NCBI GenBank assembly: GCA_003279565.1
Contig: QCHN01000002.1
Location: 124,001 to 188,000 of the forward strand
Direction of reading: 5' to 3'
Origin: Prochlorococcus sp. AG-402-C09
GTDB taxonomy: Bacteria > Cyanobacteriota > Cyanobacteriia > PCC-6307 > Cyanobiaceae
Length of the DNA: 64,000 nt
Shown here in pieces: positions 25,872-36,062 of the stretch. The position numbers were made by a program, and so were the translations under genes. The first letter of the stretch is position 1, and every line of letters starts with the position of its first letter. Under the pieces are notes generated by a model that worked only from the letters and a program-made list of their open reading frames with translations, did not search any database and was not told where the DNA came from.

Positions 25872-27104
25872 TTGGGTGTAAATTCATCTTTAAATCTTCC
25901 AAGCAATATTGCCTTAGTACATGAATGGTTTACTCCAAGATCAACTGGGGGGGCGGAGAGTGTTGTTCAGGTAATTGATGAATTGTTAACTCAAATTTCA
26001 TCACAGCCAGAACTTTTCTCTTTAGTTAATGATGAGAATTTACCAGAAAATAGTTGGTTATTTAAAAGAAAAGTAAAAACTAGCTTTATTCAAAAGTTAC
26101 CATTTGGGATCTCACATGTTCAGCAATATTTACCTCTTTTACCTTTCGCAATTGAGCAGATCGATTTAGAAGGATATCCATTGGTTATAAGTAGTAGTCA
26201 CCTTGTAGCAAAGGGTATTTTGACTTCGCCCGATCAGCTTCACATTAGTTATGTACATACACCGGTTAGATACGCTTGGGATCAAATGAATATATATTTG
26301 AAGCGATCTTTTTTAAGAAGACTTGGTTTAGGACCATTAATTAGATGGCAACTTCATGCTTTGAGGCAATGGGATCAACTAAGTAGCTCAAGAGTAGATT
26401 ACTTGCTAGCAAATTCTAATTTTACGGCAAAGAGAATTTGGAAGTATTGGAGAAGGCATTCCGAGGTTCTTCATCCGCCTGTGAATGTCAATCGTTTTGA
26501 ATGGAATAAGCCTAGAGAAGATTTCTATTTAAGTGTTTGTAGATTGGTCCCGAATAAAAGGGTTGATTTGGTTGTGAGGGCTTTTAATAGACTCAAATTA
26601 CCTTTAGTTGTTGTTGGTGATGGAGTCGAAAAAGAATATTTAAAAGATCTTGCAGGTCCAACAGTTGAAATTCTTGGTTTTCAGAGCAAAGAGAAGATTG
26701 AAAAACTTATGAGCAGATGTAGAGCCTTTGTTTATGCTGGTATAGAGGATTTTGGGATCGCTCCTGTGGAGGCAATGGCCTCTGGAGCTCCTGTAATTGC
26801 TCTTGGTAAGGGAGGAGTTTTAGATACAGTTAAATGCTTTAATTCTAATTTAGATAAAGGTGCAACCGGACTTTTGTTTCCTGATCAGACAGTAAAGTCC
26901 TTGGTTGAAGCAATCGAATTTTTTAAGGAAAAACAACTTTGGAGAGAGTTAAATGCTGAGTTGATTAGAGATTGGAGTAAGTCTTTTTCTCAAGATTCAT
27001 TTAAAAAAAAATTTGAGAAAACCATCAATAGAGCTTGGATAGAGCATATGAATTCTTGTGACATTGGTATTAGTGACCTTAGTTCTTCATTAAAAAAATC
27101 CTAA
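25872..27104 (+). CDS. Glycosyltransferase, GT4 family (GT-B fold)
   Basis: 410 residues from TTG 25872. The acceptor domain starts VHEWFTPRSTGGAESVVQVI (residues 17-36). YVHTPVRYAWDQM near 126 is typical of the WbaZ-like mannosyl/rhamnosyltransferase subgroup. The donor domain starts YLSVCRLVPNKRVDLVVRAF and has the E-x7-E motif EDFGIAPVEAMASGAPVIAL near 296. It transfers a sugar from a nucleotide-sugar in polysaccharide or O-antigen synthesis; the actual sugar is unknown. The sugar-phosphate transferase gene follows after 51 bp. Confidence 0.9.
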   Translation: MGVNSSLNLPSNIALVHEWFTPRSTGGAESVVQVIDELLTQISSQPELFSLVNDENLPENSWLFKRKVKTSFIQKLPFGISHVQQYLPLLPFAIEQIDLEGYPLVISSSHLVAKGILTSPDQLHISYVHTPVRYAWDQMNIYLKRSFLRRLGLGPLIRWQLHALRQWDQLSSSRVDYLLANSNFTAKRIWKYWRRHSEVLHPPVNVNRFEWNKPREDFYLSVCRLVPNKRVDLVVRAFNRLKLPLVVVGDGVEKEYLKDLAGPTVEILGFQSKEKIEKLMSRCRAFVYAGIEDFGIAPVEAMASGAPVIALGKGGVLDTVKCFNSNLDKGATGLLFPDQTVKSLVEAIEFFKEKQLWRELNAELIRDWSKSFSQDSFKKKFEKTINRAWIEHMNSCDIGISDLSSSLKKS

Positions 27105-27155
27105 TTCAGTATGGTGTAAATTTATTGCTGTCTTGAGTTTTTAGCTCAATAATTT

Positions 27156-27908
27156 GTGCAAACTAATCCTAGAAAATCTTTATTACGATGGTCTGAGTTC
27201 CGTAAAGGTTCTACAACAATTCCTTTTGAAGTTATCTCACAAGAACCTTCTTCTTTGCCAGCTGTAGAAATAATAAGAAATCAAAGTCGATATGGACGTA
27301 CTTTAAAAAGGATAGGAGATATTATTTTTTCGTTGCTAATTTTAGCTATAGGTTCACCAATATTTATCTTAATTGGAATATTAGTAAAGTTAAGTTCTCC
27401 GGGAAGTGTTTTTTATATTCAAAAAAGAGTAGGAAGAAACTATAAAGAATTTGGATGCATAAAGTTTCGCACTATGTATAAAAATGCTGATGAATCACTC
27501 CCAAATTTATTAGAGAAATACCCTCTTATGAGAAAGGAATTTGAAAAAGATTTTAAATTACGTCAAGATCCTAGAATAACAAAATTAGGAAGATTTCTTC
27601 GAAGATCCAGTTTAGATGAATTACCGCAATTCTTTAATGTTTTAAAAGGGGAAATGAGTGTAGTTGGTCCAAGACCAATAGTTAGTAATGAAATTAATAA
27701 ATACAGTCTTTTCATGGAAGAAGTTATATCTGTCAGACCAGGACTAACTGGCTTATGGCAGGTTAGTGGCAGGAATAACCTTAGTTACAAAAAAAGGGTT
27801 GAATTAGATTTGATTTACGCCAGAAATAGAAATTTTATACTTGATTTAGAAATCATTATTCTTACATTAGGTGTTTTACTCTTCCCAATGGATAGAGGTG
27901 CTTTTTGA
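27156..27908 (+). CDS. Sugar-phosphate transferase starting polysaccharide synthesis (WbaP/RfbP type)
   Basis: 250 residues from GTG 27156. One N-terminal hydrophobic helix (IIFSLLILAIGSPIFILIGI near 52-72) is followed by the catalytic domain of the polyisoprenyl-phosphate hexose-1-phosphate transferase family: GSVFYIQKRVGRN, CIKFRTMY, LRRSSLDELPQFFNVLKGEM near 150-169, VVGPRP, and VRPGLTGLWQVSGRNN near 195. It loads the first sugar on the lipid carrier. Together with the upstream GT4 enzyme it forms a two-gene remnant or core of a surface polysaccharide pathway. It stops 2 bp from the stop of convergent cobD. Confidence 0.93.
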   Translation: MQTNPRKSLLRWSEFRKGSTTIPFEVISQEPSSLPAVEIIRNQSRYGRTLKRIGDIIFSLLILAIGSPIFILIGILVKLSSPGSVFYIQKRVGRNYKEFGCIKFRTMYKNADESLPNLLEKYPLMRKEFEKDFKLRQDPRITKLGRFLRRSSLDELPQFFNVLKGEMSVVGPRPIVSNEINKYSLFMEEVISVRPGLTGLWQVSGRNNLSYKKRVELDLIYARNRNFILDLEIIILTLGVLLFPMDRGAF

Positions 27909-27910
27909 GT

Positions 27911-28837
27911 TTATAAATTTATAAATCTAATTATCAAGCAAAAAACTATAACCCAAGCGAGCTGGAGTCTAAGACTAAGTATAAGGATCTTTTTGACTGA
28001 ACTTACACTTGCTATAGGATAAGATTTTGCAATTATTGGCTTTACTTTTTTTTGCCCTTTGTAATAGTTTATCCCCCCCATTCTTACTCCTACGCAATAA
28101 GCAAATATTGCTTCGGAAATTCCAGAGTTTGGGGAAGAATCAACAATTCCATCCTTCCAGGAATCCCTTATCGTTTTTAAAATTGACTCCTTTGTTTTAC
28201 AGCAAAATGGAAGCGTAATTAATACAATTCTTGAAGGTATCCACACCATCAGATCATCCAGCTTCGCACCAGTAAAGCCAAGCCACTTTAATTTTCCATC
28301 TTTGTATCCAATCATTGAATCAATAGTGCTAGATGCTTTAAAGATCCATGCCATAGCTAATGGCCCTGGCATAGATTGATTGAATTCCCAGAAAATAGTC
28401 CCTAAAAACATCCAGAATAATGGAGCAAAAATACCATCCACAGAATTTTCACTTGCTGTCTCAGCTGAGGCTCTAAGAATTTCATTTGTATCTAAATTCT
28501 CAACATCCCTGCCAACTATAAGACTTAATTTTTGTCTTAAATGACTAAGATTATCTCCAAGATTTTCTTTGCTTATTAAATTTGTAATTTCTAAAATGCT
28601 TTTATTTAGACTTCTTGAAGCAAGCGAACTACTTAAAATGAAAGCAAAAAATAATGTACTTAGAATAGGATTTTTTATTTCAAAAAATAAAAATAATCTC
28701 TCTATAAACCATCCAGATATTCCACTTGATAATGTGACTAGAAATGTAATTATTGCTCCTCCTATATATAACTTAGATTTACTCTCTTTTGCAACTTCTT
28801 CAACCAATCTTTTTAAAAAACTAATAAATAAACCCAT
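27911..28837 (-). CDS. cobD: Adenosylcobinamide-phosphate synthase
   Basis: Attaches the aminopropanol linker to adenosylcobyric acid in (pseudo)cobalamin synthesis. 308 residues, membrane-bound with about four to five helices. Family marks are ENSVDGIFAPLFWMFLGTIF near 130-149, KASSTIDSMIGYKDGKLKWL near 170-190, LDDLMVWIPSRIV and DSSPNSGISEAIFAYCVGVR near 240. No cobalamin riboswitch is visible upstream, where only 85 bp separate it from ilvC. Confidence 0.93.
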   Translation of the reverse strand: MGLFISFLKRLVEEVAKESKSKLYIGGAIITFLVTLSSGISGWFIERLFLFFEIKNPILSTLFFAFILSSSLASRSLNKSILEITNLISKENLGDNLSHLRQKLSLIVGRDVENLDTNEILRASAETASENSVDGIFAPLFWMFLGTIFWEFNQSMPGPLAMAWIFKASSTIDSMIGYKDGKLKWLGFTGAKLDDLMVWIPSRIVLITLPFCCKTKESILKTIRDSWKDGIVDSSPNSGISEAIFAYCVGVRMGGINYYKGQKKVKPIIAKSYPIASVSSVKKILILSLRLQLAWVIVFCLIIRFINL

Positions 28838-28922
28838 CGCTTGGACAGGGTGTGGAAAGCTTTTTGGATCTCCTATTAAAAGGTCAAGAAGAAAGGTAAC
28901 TAAGATTAAATGAACGATGTTA

Positions 28923-29942
<1,020 letters not shown>

Positions 29943-30047
29943 TTAAGGCTGAGCTTACGAAATAGAGTGCTATCGAGACTACTTTTGTTGATATATTTTT
30001 TTGACTATCAAGATAATTTTATTAATAGGAAAAACAAAATTTTCAAA

Positions 30048-30650
30048 TTAACTTTCACTTGGATGGGTTATTACTCGGTCGATTAGACCATAATTCTTTG
30101 CTTCTTCAGCGCTCAAGAAGTAATCACGATCAGTATCTTTTTCAATCTTTTCATATGTTTGTCCCGTCATTTCTGCCATGGATTTATTAAGCATTTCTTT
30201 TATTCTAAGAATTTCACGTGCTTCAATTTCTATGTCACTTGCTTGTCTTTGAGCTGTACCTCCAAGTGGCTGGTGAATCATGATTCTGCTATGAGGTAAT
30301 GCAAGTCTTTTTCCTTTTGTCCCTGCAGAGAGTAAAAATGCACCCATTGAGGCAGCCAAGCCAACACAAATGGTTACTAGGTCACTTTTTACATATTTCA
30401 TCGTGTCATAGATGGCTAAACCCGCTGTTACTGAGCCCCCAGGACTATTGATGTACAAATAGATTGGCTTACTGCTGTCTTCAGAATCTAGATAAAGCAT
30501 TTGGGCTACTAGGCTATTTGCTATGCCATCGTTTACTTCTTGACCAAGAAATAGAATTCTTTCCGCACCAAGTCTTGTATATATATCAACCCATCTTTCG
30601 AATTGACTTCCTGGAAGACGGTATGGAACGCTTGGGGTACCTATTGGCAT
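30048..30650 (-). CDS. clpP: ClpP protease subunit, catalytically intact (ClpP3-like)
   Basis: Serine protease subunit of the Clp complex. 200 residues with a full triad: Ser in [14 protein letters not shown] near 101, His in [10 protein letters not shown] near 126, and Asp in the [12 protein letters not shown] region near 175. It directly follows clpR on the same strand (61-bp gap). In Synechococcus the active ClpP3 forms a mixed ring with inactive ClpR, and the same gene pair order is known there; I infer the same pairing here. ilvC lies 129 bp downstream on the same strand. Confidence 0.95.
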   Translation of the reverse strand: MPIGTPSVPYRLPGSQFERWVDIYTRLGAERILFLGQEVNDGIANSLVAQMLYLDSEDSSKPIYLYINSPGGSVTAGLAIYDTMKYVKSDLVTICVGLAASMGAFLLSAGTKGKRLALPHSRIMIHQPLGGTAQRQASDIEIEAREILRIKEMLNKSMAEMTGQTYEKIEKDTDRDYFLSAEEAKNYGLIDRVITHPSES

Positions 30651-30711
30651 GGTTAATTAATGTTTAGTAGTTGATGTTAATAATTTAAAAATAATTTGAA
30701 AAATTATCTGG

Positions 30712-31386
30712 TTATGTGGGCAAAACTTTCTCTCCTGGCAAATCTTTTCTACTAGTAAGAACGCGATCTATAATTCCATAATCAACTGCTTCATGAGGGT
30801 TAAGGTAACTCATGCGATCTGAGTCTTTTGCTAATTGATCTACTGATCTTCCAGTGTTGTGACTAAGGATTTCTAGCATCGCTTTCTTGTTGTGAATAAC
30901 TTCCTTCGCTCTGATTTGAATATCAGTTGCTTGGCCTTGAGCCCCACTTCTAGGCTGATGAAGAACAATTGACGCATGAGGTAATGCTGCTCGTTGCCCT
31001 TTTGTCCCTGCTGAGAGAATTACTGCTGCAGTTCCCATGGCTTGACCTATACAAATTGTATGTACGGGAGGCTTCACATATCTGAGCGTGTCGCAAATAG
31101 CAAAGGCTTCAGTTTCAAATCCAATTGCATCTCCTGTGTACCAACTTGTTCCAGTTGAGTTAATGTAAAAATAAATAGGTTTTTCTGAATTATCAAATTC
31201 GAGAAAAAGAAGTTGGGCAATAATTAGTTCAGTTACATCCATTCCTAGTTGCCTTTTGGCATCATCATCGGAAAATAGAGGCAAGCCTAAATAAACTATC
31301 CTCTCTTTTAGAAGAAGGGATGGTAAATCAGGTGGTGGAGTTCTCATTACGGCAGAATCGCCATAATACGGTGAAGATGCAGTCAT
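30712..31386 (-). CDS. clpR: ClpR, inactive ClpP-like subunit
   Basis: 224 residues. Aligned by eye with the adjacent ClpP, the nucleophile Ser is replaced by Gly (CIGQAMGTAAVILSAG against [16 protein letters not shown]), and the triad Asp position becomes Met (DSDRMSYLN against DTDRDYFLS); the His (IVLHQP) remains. There is also an insertion after YINSTGTSWYTGDAIG, near the substrate-binding strand, as known for cyanobacterial ClpR. It partners ClpP3 in a mixed core. It lies 38 bp downstream of the PIN/TRAM gene. Confidence 0.94.
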   Translation of the reverse strand: MTASSPYYGDSAVMRTPPPDLPSLLLKERIVYLGLPLFSDDDAKRQLGMDVTELIIAQLLFLEFDNSEKPIYFYINSTGTSWYTGDAIGFETEAFAICDTLRYVKPPVHTICIGQAMGTAAVILSAGTKGQRAALPHASIVLHQPRSGAQGQATDIQIRAKEVIHNKKAMLEILSHNTGRSVDQLAKDSDRMSYLNPHEAVDYGIIDRVLTSRKDLPGEKVLPT

Positions 31387-31424
31387 ATGAAGTTTAGTCT
31401 TCTTGGATTCGAGCCTAGCTAGAT

Positions 31425-32534
31425 CTAGCCTTGAGATGCTTTTGTTGTTTCAAATTTGTTCGGGGGCTGATCATTGGAAGCTTTACTAAAAACCATTCGA
31501 CCTGTTGGTGTTTGTAATGCTCCAGTCACAACCACTTCTATTCTTTTACCGATCCATTGGAGGCCCTCTTCGATAACTACCATTGTGCCATCTTCAAGAT
31601 AGGCAATACCTTGTGAATTTTCCTTCCCTTCTCTAACTACTTTTAAATTCAACTTCTCACCAGGTTGGACTTCTGGTCTAACTGCAAGAACTAAATCACT
31701 TAGATTTAGAACTTTTATTTCTTGGACTTGAGCTACTTGAGATAAGTTGTAATCAACTGTTATTAATATTCCTGAAATGTCTGAAGTTAATTTTAAAAGA
31801 ATTTCATCAGTTCCTTCGCCTTCATATTTTGTACTATTTATAACTAATCTTCTCCCATAGCTTTCTCTCAATTGATTTAGCAATTTCAAACCTCTTCTTC
31901 CTTTTCCTCGTTTTTCATTGTTACTTGAGTCAGCTAGTTTTTGTAGTTCATCCATAACTGATTGGGCTACGATTATTTGCCCTTCTATTAGCCCAAATCT
32001 AAGTAGAGCCTGAATACGGCCATCAATTATTACACTCGTATCTAAAACCTTTGCACTTGCTGGAGTTAGAATTCCATCTGCCATTAACAAAGATTCAGTG
32101 CTAGTTGGATTGAAAAGTCGGAAAACGGTTCGACCATGAACATCGGCAAGGTTATATCCAAGTACTCCAAAAAAAATGTTACTAAGCACAGCAAAAATAG
32201 GCTTTACAAAAAACAATTCAGCGGGTAAAGGTAAAAGGAGTACAGGTACTAATAAAAGGCTTGCTATGACAAGTCCAAGAACTATGCCAACAGATCTACT
32301 AACTAGTAGATCTGTTGGCATAGTTCTTACTCTTTTAGTTAATTTATTTCTAAATTGCTGAAAAAGGAATGCTATTAAAAGACCTACAAGAGAGGTTAAT
32401 CCCGATAGAGCAATTTTTAAATTTTTTAGATTAGTAATATGATCTAAAGTCTCCCTAGGTAACCAATTCACCCCGATCCATCCGGTGATTGCACCTGATA
32501 TGAGAAATAAAACCAGAATAACTAAGTCTGCCAT
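31425..32534 (-). CDS. Membrane protein with PIN and TRAM domains (YacL-like)
   Basis: 369 residues. Four membrane helices fill residues 1-130, with a short basic loop between helices two and three (RNKLTKRVRTMPTD, 62-75). A PIN ribonuclease-like domain follows from about 160 (VLDTSVIIDGRIQALLRFG; later acidic residues in VMDELQKLAD and LITVDYNLSQVAQV). A TRAM RNA-binding domain occupies about 292-350 (GEKLNLKVVREGKENSQGIA). The family is widespread in Gram-positives and cyanobacteria; its substrate is not known to me. The DNA coding for residues about 70-86 is a perfect palindrome. It is upstream of clpR on the same strand. Confidence 0.92.
   Translation of the reverse strand: MADLVILVLFLISGAITGWIGVNWLPRETLDHITNLKNLKIALSGLTSLVGLLIAFLFQQFRNKLTKRVRTMPTDLLVSRSVGIVLGLVIASLLLVPVLLLPLPAELFFVKPIFAVLSNIFFGVLGYNLADVHGRTVFRLFNPTSTESLLMADGILTPASAKVLDTSVIIDGRIQALLRFGLIEGQIIVAQSVMDELQKLADSSNNEKRGKGRRGLKLLNQLRESYGRRLVINSTKYEGEGTDEILLKLTSDISGILITVDYNLSQVAQVQEIKVLNLSDLVLAVRPEVQPGEKLNLKVVREGKENSQGIAYLEDGTMVVIEEGLQWIGKRIEVVVTGALQTPTGRMVFSKASNDQPPNKFETTKASQG
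32277..32328. repeat. Perfect inverted repeat, 25-bp arms, 2-nt centre, inside a coding region
   Basis: The arm 32277-32301 begins AAGAACTATGCC and ends CTACTA; 32304-32328 is its exact reverse complement, with only AC (32302-32303) between. It lies within the PIN/TRAM gene, where it encodes the TMPTDLLVSRSVG loop and helix start. Because of the symmetry both strands read almost the same peptide. The repeat can form a cruciform or a very stable RNA hairpin. Confidence 0.95.
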
Positions 32535-32642
32535 ATATTCAGGTTATGCTTGCTTCTTGTTTTTTACTAAAGCTTTATTTATTTTCAAAGATTTGGATTG
32601 GAAAAGTGACCATTTATTTGGGTTTGTATACCTAGAGCACAA

Positions 32643-33875
32643 ATGGTAGCCCCACCAAGAAGTGCATATTTGCATATACCCTTTTGCCATAAAAGATGCT
32701 TTTACTGTGATTTTTCCATTATCCCTTTAGGTGATAGCGCTCAAGCTCCAGGTAGTCCAGGGATAACTTCAATTAACGCATATTTGGATTTACTTCATAG
32801 AGAGATTTCATTTGCACCAAAAGGTCCCGCATTGTCAACAATTTATTTGGGCGGTGGAACCCCTTCTCTATTGAAGAAAAATGAAGTGGGTGAGTTGTTG
32901 AAAAATCTTCAAAGAAAATTTGGATTTCAAGATGGTGCGGAGATAACTATGGAGGTTGATCCAGCAACATTTTTTGAAAATGATCTGAACGGATACATAG
33001 AAATTGGAATCAATAGATTTAGCTTGGGAGGCCAGTCATTTGATGACAGTACTTTGGTCTCAATAGGAAGAAAACATAATCGTTCACAATTAATAGAAGC
33101 ATGTAATTGGGTAAATAACTTATTTAAAAAGGGGTTGATAAGAAGCTGGAGCCTTGATTTAATTCAAAATCTTCCAGGATTAAATTTATCTATGTGGCTA
33201 AAAGAGTTAGAACAAGCAATTCGATCAGAAGCACCTCATTTATCAATTTATGATTTAACTATCGAACCAGATACAGTTTTTGGAAGAAGACACAAAAAAG
33301 GTAAGTTGAATGTCCCAATTGAATCTGAAGCTCAAAAAATAGATTTTGAAACCAATAGATTTCTGAAAAGTAAGGGTTTCTCTAGATACGAGATTTCAAG
33401 TTATTCATTGCCTGGCCATCCATCTAGACATAATCGAGTGTATTGGAGTGGTTCTGGGTGGTGGGGGTTTGGGATGGGGGCAACAAGTGCTCCTTGGGGG
33501 GAGAGATTCTCTAGGCCTAGAACAATTACGGGTTATACAAAATGGGTTGACCAACAAGAAAGTCAATTATTAGAAAAAACTTTGTCTAATGAAAAGTCAA
33601 AATCAATGCCATTAGATGAACTCCTTATGATTGGTCTCAGAAGACGTGAGGGTGTTCATTTGGAGGAACTTGCAAAAAATGTTGGATGGACGCAAAAAGA
33701 ATGCGATAAGAATCTAGAATTGCTAGAGAAATTTTGGCTCAATTCTTTAAACGAAGGATCACTATTAAGAAACAATGGAAGGTATTTTCTGAGTGATCCC
33801 AAGGGGATGCAGATTAGCAATCAGATTTTGATTGAGATGTTTTTGTGGTGGGATTCACTTGATCTAGATCCGTAG
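32643..33875 (+). CDS. hemW: Radical SAM protein HemW (HemN-like)
   Basis: 410 residues. The radical SAM cluster motif is CHKRCFYC near residues 14-21 after SAYLHIPF, with the typical Phe. [13 protein letters not shown] near 60 and EVDPATFFE near 98 bind SAM. The HemW type lacks the coproporphyrinogen-specific N-terminal extension of HemN; the family is linked to heme handling rather than to oxidation of coproporphyrinogen. It is often labelled oxygen-independent coproporphyrinogen oxidase, which I would avoid. Its 3' end overlaps panB, convergent, by 62 bp. Confidence 0.92.
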   Translation: MVAPPRSAYLHIPFCHKRCFYCDFSIIPLGDSAQAPGSPGITSINAYLDLLHREISFAPKGPALSTIYLGGGTPSLLKKNEVGELLKNLQRKFGFQDGAEITMEVDPATFFENDLNGYIEIGINRFSLGGQSFDDSTLVSIGRKHNRSQLIEACNWVNNLFKKGLIRSWSLDLIQNLPGLNLSMWLKELEQAIRSEAPHLSIYDLTIEPDTVFGRRHKKGKLNVPIESEAQKIDFETNRFLKSKGFSRYEISSYSLPGHPSRHNRVYWSGSGWWGFGMGATSAPWGERFSRPRTITGYTKWVDQQESQLLEKTLSNEKSKSMPLDELLMIGLRRREGVHLEELAKNVGWTQKECDKNLELLEKFWLNSLNEGSLLRNNGRYFLSDPKGMQISNQILIEMFLWWDSLDLDP

Positions 33876-34632
33876 AATTAATCCATTCTCTTAAGGCATC
33901 AATGCATAGTTCCCGTCCTCTAAGTAAAGGTTTTGCAAAAGGAGGCTGTTCAATTGAAAGACCAAGAAGATCAGCTGTAACTCTCACCTGCCCATCACAA
34001 TCACTTCCTGCTCCAATGCCAATTACAGGAATGTCTAAATGATTCTTTAATCGGCTGGCAATTTCTCCTGGGATATGTTCTAGAACTATTGCAAAACAGC
34101 CAGATTCTTGAAGAATTTTTGAATCGTTGAAGATTTTTTCTTGACTATCTTTATCCCTGGCTTGTGATTTGTATCCAAGTAGATGAACTGATTGCGGCGT
34201 TAGGCCAAGATGCCCCATTACTGGGATTCCCATCCTAATAAGTCTTTTAATTACTAATAAAGTCTCAGGTTCCGCTCCTTCAAGTTTCACTGCAGCAGCA
34301 GAGGAGTTTTTCAGAAGAGTTCCAGCAGCTTCAACAGCCTTATCTTCTCCACATTGATAACTTAAAAAAGGAAGATCACAAACTACCAATGGTTGATGGG
34401 GAAAAGGTTTGGAAAAACCTCTACATACAGCTTTTGTATGGTGAAGCATTTGATCAAGTGTTACTGGAAGTGTCGTTGCGTGTCCTAAAACAACCATCCC
34501 AAGTGAATCTCCAACTAGAACAACATCAGCTCCAGCAGCCTCGACTATTGACGATGAGATGGCATCCCAAGCAGTTAATACAGTTATCTGTTTTCCTAAC
34601 TTTTTAAAACGAACCAAATCTGTGGTTTGCAT
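33814..34632 (-). CDS. panB: 3-methyl-2-oxobutanoate hydroxymethyltransferase
   Basis: First step of pantothenate synthesis. 272 residues, TIM barrel with [20 protein letters not shown] near 19-38, [12 protein letters not shown] near 42, the catalytic [20 protein letters not shown] region near 132-152 and [13 protein letters not shown] near 200. The last 20 residues (after LREWINSTD) are polar and encoded antisense to the end of hemW. An earlier stop would be needed to avoid the overlap, and there is none. Confidence 0.95.
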   Translation of the reverse strand: MQTTDLVRFKKLGKQITVLTAWDAISSSIVEAAGADVVLVGDSLGMVVLGHATTLPVTLDQMLHHTKAVCRGFSKPFPHQPLVVCDLPFLSYQCGEDKAVEAAGTLLKNSSAAAVKLEGAEPETLLVIKRLIRMGIPVMGHLGLTPQSVHLLGYKSQARDKDSQEKIFNDSKILQESGCFAIVLEHIPGEIASRLKNHLDIPVIGIGAGSDCDGQVRVTADLLGLSIEQPPFAKPLLRGRELCIDALREWINSTDLDQVNPTTKTSQSKSDC

Positions 34633-34662
34633 TTAATTCTTAATAACGTGTTTAGCTATTGC

Positions 34663-34668
34663 TAGAAT
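34663..34668 (+). promoter_or_regulatory. Possible -10 box of the SRP RNA gene
   Basis: TAGAAT, one base off consensus, 8-13 bp before the first paired base of the SRP RNA. The -35 region is poor. Placed correctly for a start near 34675. Confidence 0.4.
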
Positions 34669-34675
34669 ATTATCG

Positions 34676-34771
34676 ACTCGGCCCCATGCGGCTGTGACGC
34701 CTAAATCTGGTCAGGACCGGAAGGTAGCAGCCATACGGGATGCTCAAAGCAGGCGTGGATTCCGGGTCACC
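34676..34771 (+). ncRNA. ffs: Signal recognition particle RNA (4.5S type)
   Basis: About 96 nt that fold back as a long hairpin. The apex carries the universal Ffh-binding element GGTCAGGACCGGAAGGTAGC (34709-34728) with its GGAA tetraloop and the asymmetric AGCAGCC side. The ends GGCCC (34680-34684) and GGGTC (34764-34768) close the stem. Ends are approximate. Its protein partner Ffh is encoded at 60569. It lies between divergent-facing panB and ftsZ gene ends. Confidence 0.95.
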
Positions 34772-34795
34772 TAAATACAAGGAAGTTGTTAAGTA

Positions 34796-35905
34796 TCAAC
34801 GATTTTGTCTTAGACGTAAAAACTCAGGTATAGAAGCACCTGATTCCTTAACTTCTGATTGTTCATAAAGTGATTGAGGCGAAAGGCGTGCTCTATTTCT
34901 CTCGTTTGAATAAATTTGATTACTGTCGAATCCAGTAGCAATAACGGTCACCTGGATTTCCCCCTCAAGTTTTTCGTCAACAACTGTACCTACAATGATG
35001 TTGGCTTCTGGGTCTACCACATCAGATATGACCTCAGAAGCTGATGTCATATCTTCAAGAGTCATATCTTTTCCTCCAGTTATATTTATTACACATCCTT
35101 TTGCTCCATCTATTCGAGCTGCTTCTAAGAGAGGACTATTGATTGCTGCTTGAGCTGCTTCTAGAGCCCTTGATCTTCCAGAACCTAAACCAATCCCTAA
35201 AAGCGCAGTTCCAGCTTCTGTCATCACTGAACGCACGTCAGCAAAATCTACATTCACCAATCCAGGACAAGTGATTATGTCGCTTATTCCTTGAACTCCT
35301 TTCATTAAGACATCATCAGCACTTCTAAAGGCTTCTTGCAAAGGTGCTCCTGAAATTACGTCTTTTAGTCTGTCGTTTGGTATGACGATTAACGTGTCAA
35401 CGTTCTCTGCAAGCCTTGCGATACCTTCATCAGCTTGTCTTAGACGACGTTTACCTTCAAAACTGAATGGTTTTGTAACTATCCCTACTGTCAAAGCACC
35501 ACTTTCTTTGGCAACTTGGGCAACAACTGGGGCTGCTCCAGTTCCAGTACCGCCGCCCATGCCAGCAGCAATAAATACTAGGTCTACACCTTCTAGGGCT
35601 TGTTGAAGATCAGCTCTAGATTCCTCTGCTGCTTTTTGGCCAATACTTGGATTACCGCCTGCTCCAAGACCTCTGGTTAGGCTTTGACCTAGCTGAACTC
35701 TATGAGTTGCAGATGATTGGATAAGAGCTTGAGCATCTGTATTGAGTACTCGGTATGTAACTCCATCTAGATCACTATTGATCATTCGGTTGACGGCATT
35801 ACTTCCGCCACCACCAACGCCAATAACCTCAATACGTGCAGATTGACTGGGTAGGATTCCTTCATCCATGTTGAAACTAGATTTGTTTCCCATTCCCATC
35901 ACCAT
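34796..35905 (-). CDS. ftsZ: Cell division GTPase FtsZ
   Basis: Tubulin-like protein that forms the division ring. 369 residues with the nucleotide site [14 protein letters not shown] near 31-44, the tubulin signature [16 protein letters not shown] near 115-130, the T7 loop region [11 protein letters not shown] near 223 and the C-terminal docking peptide ([13 protein letters not shown]) that binds Ftn2/ZipN and other partners. A 24-residue N-terminal extension precedes the GTPase domain. It is the last gene of the minus-strand wall/division cluster ddl, small membrane gene, ftsQ, ftsZ. Confidence 0.98.
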   Translation of the reverse strand: MVMGMGNKSSFNMDEGILPSQSARIEVIGVGGGGSNAVNRMINSDLDGVTYRVLNTDAQALIQSSATHRVQLGQSLTRGLGAGGNPSIGQKAAEESRADLQQALEGVDLVFIAAGMGGGTGTGAAPVVAQVAKESGALTVGIVTKPFSFEGKRRLRQADEGIARLAENVDTLIVIPNDRLKDVISGAPLQEAFRSADDVLMKGVQGISDIITCPGLVNVDFADVRSVMTEAGTALLGIGLGSGRSRALEAAQAAINSPLLEAARIDGAKGCVINITGGKDMTLEDMTSASEVISDVVDPEANIIVGTVVDEKLEGEIQVTVIATGFDSNQIYSNERNRARLSPQSLYEQSEVKESGASIPEFLRLRQNR

Positions 35906-36062
35906 ATTCAGGATTAGAACTCGTTTTGGGCATTATGAACATCATCTATGAATTCTGTTGGCTTATTAGTTCAAATTGATTAACAAATTAATTTCCATGA
36001 TCAACCCTTGATTGCCCTCATCATATTAAAAATTTCCAGAAATTCTTGTCATAGCAAGGCTT

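Noticed and set aside
32176-32361. 61-codon plus-strand frame across the palindrome
   Set aside because: Its similarity to the PIN/TRAM protein is caused by the palindrome itself; no start signal.
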